26,686 nt of DNA from JAEUIG01 sp046349775. GTDB lineage: Bacteria > Planctomycetota > Planctomycetia > Planctomycetales > Planctomycetaceae. Below are positions 1 to 7,293 of this stretch, one piece after another. Position 1 is the first letter of the stretch. The number at the start of each line of letters is the position of its first letter. The stretch lies in contig JAXMBS010000074.1 of NCBI GenBank assembly GCA_046349775.1, forward strand, positions 1 through 26,686. Reading direction: 5' to 3'. The notes beneath the pieces are model-generated. The model was given only the letters and a program-made list of their open reading frames with translations. It ran no database searches and was not told where the DNA came from. Position numbers and translations under genes: made by a program.

Positions 1-95
1 GGTTGTGCCGGGCTCGCTCTAACGTGAACTGACGCCGACCGCGCGGGTGATTTTTATACCGCAGTCAACCTTGGGGGAAGTCGGGTTCGCTGTTG

Positions 96-662
96 TCACG
101 GGCTGCCCTTTGCCCGAAGGCATCTCGCCAATAACTCGGACCGGCTGTGCACGCCGAATCTGGAGTAAATCGCGCCCACATGCGCATACACCGTGTTGAT
201 GCTCAAATCCAGCCGAGCGGCGATCTCCGCTTCGGAAATGCCATCGAGCAGCAGATCATAAACTCGCTTCTGCGATACGGTCAGTTGGCGACAGTCGCAG
301 GCGGTTTCCCGTTTCGAGCGTTTTGCCGTTTCGTCATCATCATCGCATCTCGATGCGAGAGAGTCGCTGCTCTCCAATGCGAGTCTGAACGGCGCGGCGC
401 CAAAGCGGATCACCTGCCCAATCCGAACCTGGGACGAATGGACTCGTTCTTCATCGACGAACGTCCCATTCTGGCTGCGCAGGTCGGTGATCGACAGCAC
501 AGAGCCGTTCAGTACCAGACGCGCATGCAGCCGAGAGACTGAGTTGTCGTTGACCACAATGTCACACGAAACTCCGCGTCCAACCGTGTAGCATCCGTCC
601 CGAAGACTGACAGCCACGGCCGCGACCTCGTTATCCGCCGGCAGAAGAACCATTCTGTGCAT
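96..662 (-). CDS. FHA-LuxR transcriptional regulator
   Basis: A 188-residue two-domain protein. Residues about 25-95 form a forkhead-associated (FHA) domain with the expected landmarks: G28-R29, the SxxxH element at S41-V-S-R-L-H46, and N65-G66. FHA domains read phosphothreonine. Residues about 127-185 form a LuxR-type helix-turn-helix (LTVSQKRVYDLLLDGISEAE, then INTVYAHVGAIYSRFGVHSR). A polar, Asp-rich linker (CDDDDETAKRSK) joins them. The ATG at 662 is preceded by GGAGGG five bases upstream, which settles the start. The gene diverges from the tyrosinase-like cassette and shares a 373-base intergenic region with it, so it probably controls that cassette, itself, or both (inference). There is no receiver domain, so the input is probably a Ser/Thr kinase phosphopeptide. 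A degenerate second copy lies at 6785-6898. Confidence 0.9.
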   Translation of the reverse strand: MHRMVLLPADNEVAAVAVSLRDGCYTVGRGVSCDIVVNDNSVSRLHARLVLNGSVLSITDLRSQNGTFVDEERVHSSQVRIGQVIRFGAAPFRLALESSDSLASRCDDDDETAKRSKRETACDCRQLTVSQKRVYDLLLDGISEAEIAARLDLSINTVYAHVGAIYSRFGVHSRSELLARCLRAKGSP

Positions 663-780
663 TGGCCCTCCGACAGGAATTCTTCCAGTTTATCGTCTTC
701 ACTATCACCTGTTTAGGTGAGGCGGTTCCTTCACACGGGGGTAGATTCTGAGATCTTCAGCAGGTCGGCGACCGCCGCGC
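663..780. repeat. regulator-leader direct repeat, copy 1
   Basis: Diverged but collinear with 6899-7016. The start codon position, the palindrome, GGTAGATT and GTCGGCGAC all keep the same offsets with no net indel. A further shared block, GTGGTTGGTTCAACAA, lies at 880-895 here and 7129-7144 in copy 2, with a spacing change of 13 bases. The repeat continues into the regulator coding sequences. Confidence 0.7.
705..720. promoter_or_regulatory. palindromic operator candidate, copy 1
   Basis: Perfect inverted repeat TCACCT-GTTT-AGGTGA. Its near edge is 43 bases upstream of the regulator ATG at 662. The same arms with a GTTC centre occur at 6941-6956, again 43 bases upstream of the equivalent start position. 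Conservation of both arms amid diverged flanks suggests a protein-binding site, plausibly for the FHA-LuxR protein itself (inference). Confidence 0.6.
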
Positions 781-1035
781 GCCTAATTCGGGAATTTCCG
801 GATTGGCGAGCAACGGGCCGACTCGGCGGGCTTCACGACACTTCAATCGACTCGCAGTTCAAGCCATCTGGCCACTTTGGTGGTTGGTTCAACAATCAAT
901 GCAGTTGCGCAGAATGAGCGGTGCGCGGGTGCTGCGATGCCGCAGCAGCCCGACAACGCTTCTGTCGTAAGAGTCCTTCGTAACGCGTAATCGCTGCGGA
1001 CAACACCGTCGTCATTAAGACGCCTCAGAAGAACA

Positions 1036-2019
1036 ATGAGCGCAATCAACGCACAAACGGCAGTGGCGAGTTTCCATGCCGACGCTGCCCGCGGGCAGCA
1101 CGGGCACAACATGTATCTGTTTCATCGAGACTGGCATCAAACGAATCGCGATCCGACGCCCCCGACTGCGCCGAATCCTGATTGGGGCGTCGATCTGATG
1201 TTCGGACGCAACTTTCTGCAGATGCACCACGAAATGGTGAAGGCGACGGACGGAGAGGCGAAGTTCTTCATGATGCACTCCAGTCTAGTGAGCTGGTACA
1301 TGCAGAAGGGCTACGATCTTCCGCCGGAGTGGAACCCACTGACACCGATCCCAGCGGGCCTAGCCTATGCCCCGGATCCCGACGTTTACCCGCAAGAAAT
1401 CCGCGACACCATTGCTGAGGCCGCGCACCAGGACGGGACGACATTGCAGGCTTGGCTCACACGCACGAGCCAGAACCCGCAATTTCAACTGCCGAAATAC
1501 TTCACCCGCGATGGTGTGAGCTTCGGTGAATCAGGTGAGCCCTACACGGGCGCTCGCAAGCTGGCGGATTTTAAGAACGTCAATCAGCTTGGTTGCTGTA
1601 TGGTGTTCCCGCACAATACCTGGCATGGGCGCATCGGCGGCGCAATGCAGTCGACTTGGACGGCTATTGCCGACCCGATTTTTTACTTCGGCGTGCATTG
1701 GAATGTCGACAGAGTCTTCGACGAGTACAAGCGGATTCAGGCAGAATGGAGCCAGCATGGTTTTGACTCTGTCGCGCTGCGCGCCGCAGGGATCCTGCCG
1801 ACGCAAAAGGTGAAGATCGCGAAGAAGTTTACTAAGGAAGTTCTGGCACAACGACAGCACGACATCGCCCTCAGCCGCCAACTCAGCCTCCCGCCCCAGG
1901 CGCAACGCAAGGAGCCTCGGGTTTCCCCGAGAGCATCCAAGCTGCGATCGACGGCGAAACCCAGCTCGTTCAACGCGCCGGCATCCAGCGCTGCTCGCCG
2001 TACCGCCGGACCAGCATGA
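1036..2019 (+). CDS. tyrosinase-like copper protein
   Basis: A 327-residue ORF with the look of a tyrosinase central domain (type-3 copper). Visible elements are His-rich N-terminal segments (GQHGHN, LFHRDWH), a CuA-like QMHHEMVKA, and a CuB-like set PHNTWH followed by DPIFYFGVHWNVDRVF. The last resembles the family signature DPxFxxHHxxxD but has one extra residue before the histidine. Type-3 copper proteins oxidise phenols or carry oxygen; which applies cannot be told from sequence. No signal peptide is seen. The start has only a weak purine run (AGAAGAA) upstream. The last 35 or so codons are Arg/Ser/Pro-rich and probably out of frame (see the finding at 1905-2035), so the true C-terminus is uncertain. 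First gene of the cassette that continues with the ferritin-like protein. Confidence 0.65.
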   Translation: MSAINAQTAVASFHADAARGQHGHNMYLFHRDWHQTNRDPTPPTAPNPDWGVDLMFGRNFLQMHHEMVKATDGEAKFFMMHSSLVSWYMQKGYDLPPEWNPLTPIPAGLAYAPDPDVYPQEIRDTIAEAAHQDGTTLQAWLTRTSQNPQFQLPKYFTRDGVSFGESGEPYTGARKLADFKNVNQLGCCMVFPHNTWHGRIGGAMQSTWTAIADPIFYFGVHWNVDRVFDEYKRIQAEWSQHGFDSVALRAAGILPTQKVKIAKKFTKEVLAQRQHDIALSRQLSLPPQAQRKEPRVSPRASKLRSTAKPSSFNAPASSAARRTAGPA

Positions 2020-2032
2020 TAAACAGTGGCTG

Positions 2033-2962
2033 ATGGTCGCCCTTCAACGGGCGATCGAACTGGAGTTGTTCACCATTCCGCTCTACCTGACGGCAGCCTG
2101 GTCGATCGAGGATCAAGAGCATGATGCGGCCGATCTGATTCGCGAGGTCGCCGTCGAGGAGATGTTCCACATGGCGCTGGCGTGCAACATGTTGAGCACT
2201 CTCGGCGGCACCCCGGAGATCGCCACGCCGACCGCGGCCCCCCGGTACCCTGGCCCGTTGCCGGGCAACGTACATCCCGAACTGGTGAACCTGACGCCGC
2301 AAGCCCTGTCGAAGGACCTGCTGCTCAATGTCTTCATGAAGATCGAAGAGCCGGACTGGAAGCCGGTGGTCACGGCGCTGGCGGCGGGCGTCTACTACAA
2401 GACCATTGGCGCATTCTATCAGGCCGTTCAAGACGCGTTTGACAAGCTCAGTGCTGCGGACTTCAACCAGCGACTTCAATTGAAGAGGGACTCGCGACTT
2501 TTTCCGATCAAGTCCGCGGCCGACGCCCGGCGGGCCATCGATCAAATCCGCCTGCAGGGCGAAGGGACGGCGCAAACGCCGATCAAGGCGGGACAGGAAC
2601 CAGCCCACTACTATGAATTTGCTCAATTGTGGCACGAAAAGCGTGTCGCCGCCAAGGGCGGACATTGGATTTATGACCCCGCGCAGCCATTCCCGATGCC
2701 GTCGGATCTGTTTCCCATGGCGCCGGTGCCTGATGGTGGATACGCCAAGTCCCGGAAATTTGACGGCCAGTATTCCGATTTACTGCGCGCTCTGCAGGCG
2801 GCATGGAGCGCCGCCGATGCTGCGACGGGAAATCAGAAGCTGCAAGACGCGATCAACTCGATGTATGACCTCGCGGATCCCGCACGCACATTAATGCAAT
2901 CCCCGATTCCCGGCGGCGCCGGGAACTTTGGGCCCAGCTTCCAGTTCGTTCCCGCATCTTGA
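2033..2962 (+). CDS. ferritin-like protein (VioB/RebD-type domain)
   Basis: A 309-residue helical protein resembling the ferritin-like domain of iminophenyl-pyruvate dimer synthases (the VioB/RebD/StaD family, Pfam 'Ferritin-like' PF12902). The first helix is AIELELFTIPLYLTAAWSI, with E9 and E11. The next metal-type motif is EVAVEEMFHMALACNML, giving E43-x-x-H46. Those enzymes act on oxidised indole pyruvate imines, but stand-alone copies of this domain have no established role, so the substrate here is unknown. It starts 13 bases after the tyrosinase-like stop, which suggests an operon. No Shine-Dalgarno precedes ATG 2033. Upstream codons in the same frame (LLAVPPDQHDKQWL, from 1991) look coding, so the real start is probably further upstream, beyond a frameshift. 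Confidence 0.7.
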   Translation: MVALQRAIELELFTIPLYLTAAWSIEDQEHDAADLIREVAVEEMFHMALACNMLSTLGGTPEIATPTAAPRYPGPLPGNVHPELVNLTPQALSKDLLLNVFMKIEEPDWKPVVTALAAGVYYKTIGAFYQAVQDAFDKLSAADFNQRLQLKRDSRLFPIKSAADARRAIDQIRLQGEGTAQTPIKAGQEPAHYYEFAQLWHEKRVAAKGGHWIYDPAQPFPMPSDLFPMAPVPDGGYAKSRKFDGQYSDLLRALQAAWSAADAATGNQKLQDAINSMYDLADPARTLMQSPIPGGAGNFGPSFQFVPAS

Positions 2963-2999
2963 ACTGATCGAAGTTCCCTTAGTTTCAGGAGACAAACAG

Positions 3000-3907
3000 A
3001 TGGCTCTGACGCATCAGTTGGCATTAGTTCCCGACGGCGTTGACATCCCCGCTTCGCAGTTGACGCGTGTGGCAGCCGCCCTCTCCAAGCAGGTCGAACG
3101 TGACTTCGCTCCGATCTGGAATGTCGAGGCCACCGTCGATGCATTCGATCGCTTGGAGGACGTGCCAAGCGACTACTGGCCCATCATTGTGACTCGTGTC
3201 CCCGACGGAGGGGTTATCACGAAGACAAGAACGGCCAGCCGTTCGCGCTGGTGGATTTCGCTGATCAGTGGTCGCTGACCGCCAGTCACGAGTGCCTCGA
3301 GATGCTGGCCGACCCAGTCGGCAGACGGCTGCGGGCCGGAAACCTTCTCGATCAGGCCGTGCAACTGGGGGCGCCTCCTGCGCGCGTGAATTACCTGGTG
3401 GAAGTGTGCGACCCCAGCGAAGCGGGACAGTTCTCGTATCAGGTGAACGGCGTGACCGTCTCCGACTTTTACACACCGAACTTTTTCGATCCGGTCCGCG
3501 CCCCGGCTGTGCGCTACAGCTTCAAGTCGAATATCGACGGTCCGCTCAAAGTCCTCTCGGGGGGGTACATCAGTTGGCAGCAACTAGAGAGCCAGGAATG
3601 GATGCAATTGCGGATGTTCGCCGACCAGTTTTCGAGTGATGTTCCACATCTTCTCAACCTCAGCACGCAGACGTCGTTCGAAAAGCTGCGCGGCGGCATG
3701 AGCCTGCGCGCTGCTGTGGATCGCGTGACTGCGCCCCCACCGTACAAGTCCGGATTGACAGGAGTGGTCCTCACAGCGGCGCATGTGGGTACGGATGTCG
3801 TGGCGAGTGCTGGCGCGGCGCGGGCGAAGGCGCTTCGGGCGCAGATGGTCGAGATCATCGGCAGCAAGCCAGGCAAATCCCGCGTCTCCCGCAAAAGTCG
3901 AAAGTGA
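3000..3907 (+). pseudogene. HE-motif protein, one frameshift
   Basis: The ATG at 3000 has a good Shine-Dalgarno (AGGAG, 2987-2991, 8-base spacing). The frame reads MALTHQLALVPDGVDIPAS up to TRVPDGG at about 3212. It then switches frame and reads HEDKNGQPFALVDFADQW, TASHECLEMLADP and on to the stop at 3907. The switch falls at GGAGGGG (3207-3213); a single-base change there joins the halves into a protein of about 300 residues. SHExLEMLxDP resembles a zincin-like metal site (HE plus a downstream acid), but no full HExxH is present. The C-terminus is basic (KSRVSRKSRK). I do not know a characterised homologue. It follows the ferritin-like gene by 37 bases in the same orientation. The break may be a sequencing error in the G run rather than a true mutation. 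Confidence 0.6.
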
Positions 3908-3973
3908 CGTGGCTCCGGCGAGGGCACGGTATTATGGACTGGCGGGTCAAGTCAGTCCCAATTGGAGAACCCC

Positions 3974-4189
3974 GTGTCACACGAAGAACAGGAAGAGCAA
4001 GCCCGTCGTGCCCGTACGGAGGAGCTGCGTCAGGAAATTGCCAAGGGCCGGCAGTCCGATGCTGTGCCAGAGCATCCGGAAATATTGCCGGGCGAAAGCC
4101 CGAATCAGTACGTCGAACGCCGGATGCGAGAGCTGGACAACAATAGGGTTGAGCGGAAGCCCCCGCAGCCACCGCCGGGAATTAACTGA
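3974..4189 (+). CDS. small charged hypothetical protein
   Basis: 71 residues beginning MSHEEQEEQARRARTEEL, rich in Glu, Arg and Lys, with a Pro-rich tail (RKPPQPPPGIN). The GTG at 3974 is preferred because GGAGA (3964-3968) sits six bases before it; the alternative TTG at 3962 lies inside that ribosome-binding region. It is predicted to be a soluble, largely helical protein with no membrane segment and no recognised domain. It lies between the HE-motif gene and the membrane protein, in the same direction. Confidence 0.55.
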   Translation: MSHEEQEEQARRARTEELRQEIAKGRQSDAVPEHPEILPGESPNQYVERRMRELDNNRVERKPPQPPPGIN

Positions 4190-4220
4190 GTCAGATCGCA
4201 ATAGAATCTGTAGGAGGATC

Positions 4221-4433
4221 ATGAACGACCAGCGCGCGAAACGGACTCACAATCGTGCGCTGGCCGGAGAATCTCGTTTCGCGCTCAGCATGCCGGATTT
4301 TGCCGGCGCGCCGCAGCGACGGTTTCCGGCGGAACGCGGCTCGTCACGGCACGCACCGGCAGACGTGACTGAACTTGCGATTCGATCTTGTAAAACTCGT
4401 CACACTCTGACTTCGCAATGGAGGAGCCGATGA
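4221..4433 (+). CDS. small basic hypothetical protein
   Basis: 70 codons beginning MNDQRAKRTHNRALAG. AGGAGG (4212-4217) lies just upstream, though only three bases before the ATG. The stop TGA overlaps the next ATG as ATGA (4430-4433), the usual arrangement for translational coupling. Composition is Arg/Ala/Ser-rich with no domain recognised. It could instead be a translated leader for the membrane protein gene. Confidence 0.4.
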   Translation: MNDQRAKRTHNRALAGESRFALSMPDFAGAPQRRFPAERGSSRHAPADVTELAIRSCKTRHTLTSQWRSR

Positions 4434-4996
4434 ACCCGAGCTCTGTCGACGACCTGGAAGAGGATCGCCTGTATGCGGGACTCGCCGTTGTCGCGCGCGA
4501 ATACCAAGACTTGCTCCAAGAGTCAAATCGATCCGATGCCGCTGCGTTCCTGTCGATCTTTAACCGGCTCGAGCCCGAGTGGCCGAGCACATATCCGCGA
4601 TATTACCTCGAGGAATATCTCGGAGAGAGGGGTCAACGGACGGCGGCGCTCTATGCCCAGTCGCTGGTCGCATCAGCGCACAGTCTCACGGCGGCGTCGG
4701 CGCAGCTGCCGCTCATTGATTCCTCGATGGTCCACGAATACATACTCTTTCCAGGCAAAGAGCTGTTCGCGAAGTTTCAAGCTCAATGGAAGATCACAAT
4801 TTGTGGCAAGGACGGCCCGTACGAGAAGTTCAAAGACGGATTGCTTGGTCAATCGGGACTGCCGGCCGCGCTGACGGCGACCATCTTGGCCACCGGTTTT
4901 GGGGCTGCGGTCTTCTGGTATCCGCTGGCCGTTTACATCGCGTTGCTGCTGATCAAGACAGGATTGGCAACGTATTGCGAACCTGAGTTGAGCTGA
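4430..4996 (+). CDS. hypothetical protein with C-terminal membrane segment
   Basis: 188 residues from ATG 4430, which has GGAGG (4420-4424) five bases upstream. An in-frame ATG at 4418 lacks a ribosome-binding site. The first 130 or so residues are soluble and mixed charged (VDDLEEDRLYAGLAVVARE). The C-terminus holds a long hydrophobic stretch, LPAALTATILATGFGAAVFW then PLAVYIALLLIKTGLA, giving one or two membrane helices before a short CEPELS tail. A soluble domain anchored at its C-terminus fits a membrane-associated partner of the protease encoded next. Family not recognised. Confidence 0.6.
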   Translation: MNPSSVDDLEEDRLYAGLAVVAREYQDLLQESNRSDAAAFLSIFNRLEPEWPSTYPRYYLEEYLGERGQRTAALYAQSLVASAHSLTAASAQLPLIDSSMVHEYILFPGKELFAKFQAQWKITICGKDGPYEKFKDGLLGQSGLPAALTATILATGFGAAVFWYPLAVYIALLLIKTGLATYCEPELS

Positions 4997-5269
4997 GAGT
5001 GTGAAGACAGGGATCGATCGTGAGACAAGGAGCACGCCGAATTCGGCCCGGAGTCATGTCGGCCTCGTTTGACACGTTGGCTGGCGGGCGTGCGGTGCTG
5101 GAGGTCGGGGCTGCAGCCGGCCGATGATGGACCGGCCATCCCATTGCCGGATCTGCGGAATCAGGCTCTGGACGTGACCCGTTGCTGCACGCGGTTTGAC
5201 GACACGTCTAAGCACAGGGACAAGCCATTCTCGCAAGACACGTACGCGACCATCCAAAGGAGTATCATC

Positions 5270-6280
5270 ATGCAGCTTGATTCCGTTCGCGAACTGAAGG
5301 CCAGAGTGTTGCAGTCGATGCTCGCGCCGATCGCGGCCGCGCAGGGGCTCGAACGCGCAGGAGGTGGCCCACGACTCATGGCCTTCGCGGCCAGTTCGGT
5401 GGCGGGGACCGCGGGGCCGCACCGCTCAATGGCCCTGGGAGTCGCCAAATCGAAGCGAGGTTTCGCGCTGGCCGTGCGCATTCAACGGCGTGAGATCGAG
5501 AGCAGCGCCCTGCTGGATTCAGTAAGGAAGAAGGCCAAGGGTGAAATCGACGTTCGCTACGTCGGCCGCGTCTTCAAGAAGTCCGGGCCGCCGTGGGGCC
5601 AGAAACGCATCCGGCCGCTGGTGCCGGGAATCTCGGTGGGACACTACCGCATCACGGCCGGAACGCTGGGATGTTTCGTGAAGGATCGATCGGATGACCG
5701 GGTCTATATGCTCTCCAACAATCACGTGCTGGCGAATGAGAACGAAGCGAGCAAGGGGGACGCGATTCTACAGCCCGGCTACCTCGACGGAGGCCGTAAG
5801 CCGGCGGATGTCGTGGCAAAGTTGAGTCGGTTCATCCGTCTGAGCGCGAGCCGTCCCACCTTGGTTGATTGCGCGATCGCCGAAATTGGCCACACGATCA
5901 AATACGGCGGTAACAAACTGCGAGGGCTGGGAACAATCACCGGACTTGGCAATGCGGCCGACGTCGGCGACAAGGTCTCTAAGCTAGGCCGCACCACCAG
6001 CATCACACACGGAAAAGTCACCGCCATCGAAGTCGACCAGGTGGTGGTGAACTATGACCTGGGAAATGTGACGTTTGACGGGCAGATCGAAATCGAAGGA
6101 GTGAACGATCAGCTCTTCAGCGACGGTGGGGACAGCGGCTCATTGATTGTGAACGAGGATCTCGAAGGTGTCGCGCTGCTATTCGCCGGTTCGGACCAGG
6201 GTGGAAGCAACGGGCATGGATTGACTTACGCCAATCCGTTGCAGGAAGTTTTAGACCGACTGAAGGTCGACCTGCTATAA
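5270..6280 (+). CDS. trypsin-like serine protease
   Basis: 336 residues. Start ATG 5270 has AAAGGAG (5256-5262) seven bases upstream, which overrides longer in-frame starts. Residues about 110-336 are a chymotrypsin-fold domain with all three catalytic residues visible: H152 in MLSNNHVLA, D200 in TLVDCAIAEI, and S289 in SDGGDSGSLIVN. Residues about 55-101 (MALGVAKSKRGFALAVRI through EIDVRYVGRV) look like the small N-terminal domain or propeptide common in such bacterial proteases. There is no signal peptide, so it may act in the cytoplasm or be exported by another route. The 273 bases before it (4997-5269) hold no convincing gene. It is followed 9 bases later by a stand-alone copy of the N-terminal domain. 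Confidence 0.85.
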   Translation: MQLDSVRELKARVLQSMLAPIAAAQGLERAGGGPRLMAFAASSVAGTAGPHRSMALGVAKSKRGFALAVRIQRREIESSALLDSVRKKAKGEIDVRYVGRVFKKSGPPWGQKRIRPLVPGISVGHYRITAGTLGCFVKDRSDDRVYMLSNNHVLANENEASKGDAILQPGYLDGGRKPADVVAKLSRFIRLSASRPTLVDCAIAEIGHTIKYGGNKLRGLGTITGLGNAADVGDKVSKLGRTTSITHGKVTAIEVDQVVVNYDLGNVTFDGQIEIEGVNDQLFSDGGDSGSLIVNEDLEGVALLFAGSDQGGSNGHGLTYANPLQEVLDRLKVDLL

Positions 6281-6289
6281 TCCGCTGTT

Positions 6290-6838
6290 ATGGCTGGTCA
6301 TTCGTTGAAAGATGTGCGTGCCGCTAAAGCCAAGGCGGCCGCAGTGTTCGGACAAGTGGCAACCGTCGTCGGGATCGGAATCACGAAGATCGACGACAGG
6401 TATGCGCTGAAGGTCAGCCTGGGTACGGAGCCACCGGCCGAAGTCACACTTCCTACGGAGGTCGCGGGCGTGCCGGTCAAAATTGAAGTCGTCGGACGAA
6501 TCAAGCGGCAGCTGCTGAACCGGATGCGGGCGCAGTCGCGGCGACTGCCCGTCAACCTGCGAGGGCCGGCTGAGCCGCCGTCACTTCTACCGTCGCGGGC
6601 AATCTCGGACACTTCCGTCAAATCGGCAGTTTCAATTTGCAGGCTCGTGCGGCGCTCAACGTTCAAATCCCGTCCGCAGTCGCATTCTCGACCGCAGACG
6701 GGATTTAGATTCCTACGGGTATTCGGCTGCCGTGCCCGCAGCATCGCGGTCACCGGCTTCGCTTGCCCGATGACGTTGCGCCAGTCACTCAGCCCGAATC
6801 TGCACGCCGAACCTGGAGCACAATGCGCTCACATGTGA
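6290..6838 (+). CDS. stand-alone protease N-domain-like protein
   Basis: Residues 1-78 (MAGHSLKDVRAAKAKAAAVF, then VVGIGITKIDDRYALKVSL, LPTEVAGVPVKIEVVGRIKR) resemble the N-terminal domain of the protease just upstream: a G-I/V-A/G strand, a YALKV/FALAV strand and a closing VVGRI/YVGRV. After about position 6560 the frame becomes Arg/Ser-rich with poor codon bias and overlaps a hairpin and the deleted regulator copy. The natural C-terminus probably lies near 6530-6560 and the rest is read-through or a frameshift. No Shine-Dalgarno is visible before ATG 6290, nine bases after the protease stop. It may regulate the protease in trans (inference). Confidence 0.5.
   Translation: MAGHSLKDVRAAKAKAAAVFGQVATVVGIGITKIDDRYALKVSLGTEPPAEVTLPTEVAGVPVKIEVVGRIKRQLLNRMRAQSRRLPVNLRGPAEPPSLLPSRAISDTSVKSAVSICRLVRRSTFKSRPQSHSRPQTGFRFLRVFGCRARSIAVTGFACPMTLRQSLSPNLHAEPGAQCAHM
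6665..6706. terminator. hairpin, possible terminator
   Basis: A 10-bp perfect outer stem (AAATCCCGTC at 6665-6674 with GACGGGATTT at 6697-6706) plus an inner GTCG/CGAC stem, separated by a symmetric CGCA/CGCA internal loop. The outer arms end in AAAT/ATTT and there is no long T run. It sits between the convergent cassette and regulator remnant, where a terminator is expected. Confidence 0.4.
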
Positions 6839-6898
6839 GTGCACCGCGCTGACGCTCAGGTCGAATTGAGTCGCAGGTAGAAACACCGTTCCGTGTAT
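6785..6898 (-). pseudogene. internally deleted FHA-LuxR copy
   Basis: Translating from the position equivalent to the intact regulator's start gives IHGTVFLPAT joined directly to QFDLSVSAVHSHVSALCSRF and GVQIRAE, then a stop. The first part matches MHRMVLLPAD and the second matches RLDLSINTVYAHVGAIYSRF of the intact gene. The whole FHA domain and the first HTH helix are missing, the reading frame is kept across the deletion, and the start codon has become ATA. The leader upstream aligns with that of the intact copy without gaps to beyond 7000. The product, if any, would be 37 residues, so it is almost certainly dead. Confidence 0.75.
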
Positions 6899-7016
6899 GG
6901 GCCCAGCGACCAGATCTTTTTTGAGTTTTCAACCTCGCCATCACCTGTTCAGGTGAAGTGACTCCTCGGCGCACCGGTAGATTGAAGAAACTGCAGTACG
7001 TCGGCGACTTCCGCGC
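6899..7016. repeat. regulator-leader direct repeat, copy 2
   Basis: Collinear with 663-780. GGTAGATT (6976-6983) and GTCGGCGAC (7000-7008) lie 35 and 59 bases from the palindrome edge, as in copy 1. GTGGTTGGTTCAACAA recurs at 7129-7144. The gap 6899-7293 holds these repeats and no gene that I can support. Confidence 0.7.
6941..6956. promoter_or_regulatory. palindromic operator candidate, copy 2
   Basis: TCACCT-GTTC-AGGTGA, arms identical to 705-720 and at the same 43-base distance from the start position of its (deleted) regulator gene. Confidence 0.6.
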
Positions 7017-7293
7017 AGGTAAATCAGGAGTTGTGAATTGTCGCCCGGCAGGTCAACTCGACGTGCTTCAGTACACTCTGATTCCGGTGAACTTCCTCAG
7101 GCCAGCCGGCTGCACGATCCCACGGTAAGTGGTTGGTTCAACAAACTGTCCAAAGATCGTCGCACAAAACGAACACGGCCGAAACGTCTCATCTCACGGC
7201 GAGAAGGCCAAGGTCATTTTCGTGAGAGCAGCAGGATTCGTGTCCGTGATGGGTTACATTCTCGCTTTCTACAGCAGCGGGCCGGTGCTTCTC

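Larger units (their letters stand above)
663..1035. promoter_or_regulatory. divergent intergenic control region
   Basis: 373 bases separate the FHA-LuxR regulator (minus) from the tyrosinase-like gene (plus), with no convincing gene inside. It holds the palindrome at 705-720 and three blocks that reappear next to the second regulator copy: GGTAGATT (740-747), GTCGGCGAC (764-772) and GTGGTTGGTTCAACAA (880-895). The first two lie at identical offsets from the palindrome in both copies. No strong -35/-10 pair toward 1036 is evident. Confidence 0.55.

Noticed and set aside
1..95. possible feature at the left edge
   Set aside because: No gene, hairpin or repeat that I can support in these 95 bases.
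3783..4433. 216-codon plus-strand frame
   Set aside because: Only the last 70 codons (from 4221) have a ribosome-binding site. The earlier part overlaps the HE-motif gene and the 3974 gene in another frame.
5069..5269. N-terminal extension of the protease by 67 codons
   Set aside because: No ribosome-binding site at the upstream start and Arg/Cys-rich non-protein-like sequence; ATG 5270 has a strong one.
6276..6281. TATAAT box just before the 6290 ORF
   Set aside because: It overlaps the protease stop codon, and no -35 at the right spacing is visible; likely chance.
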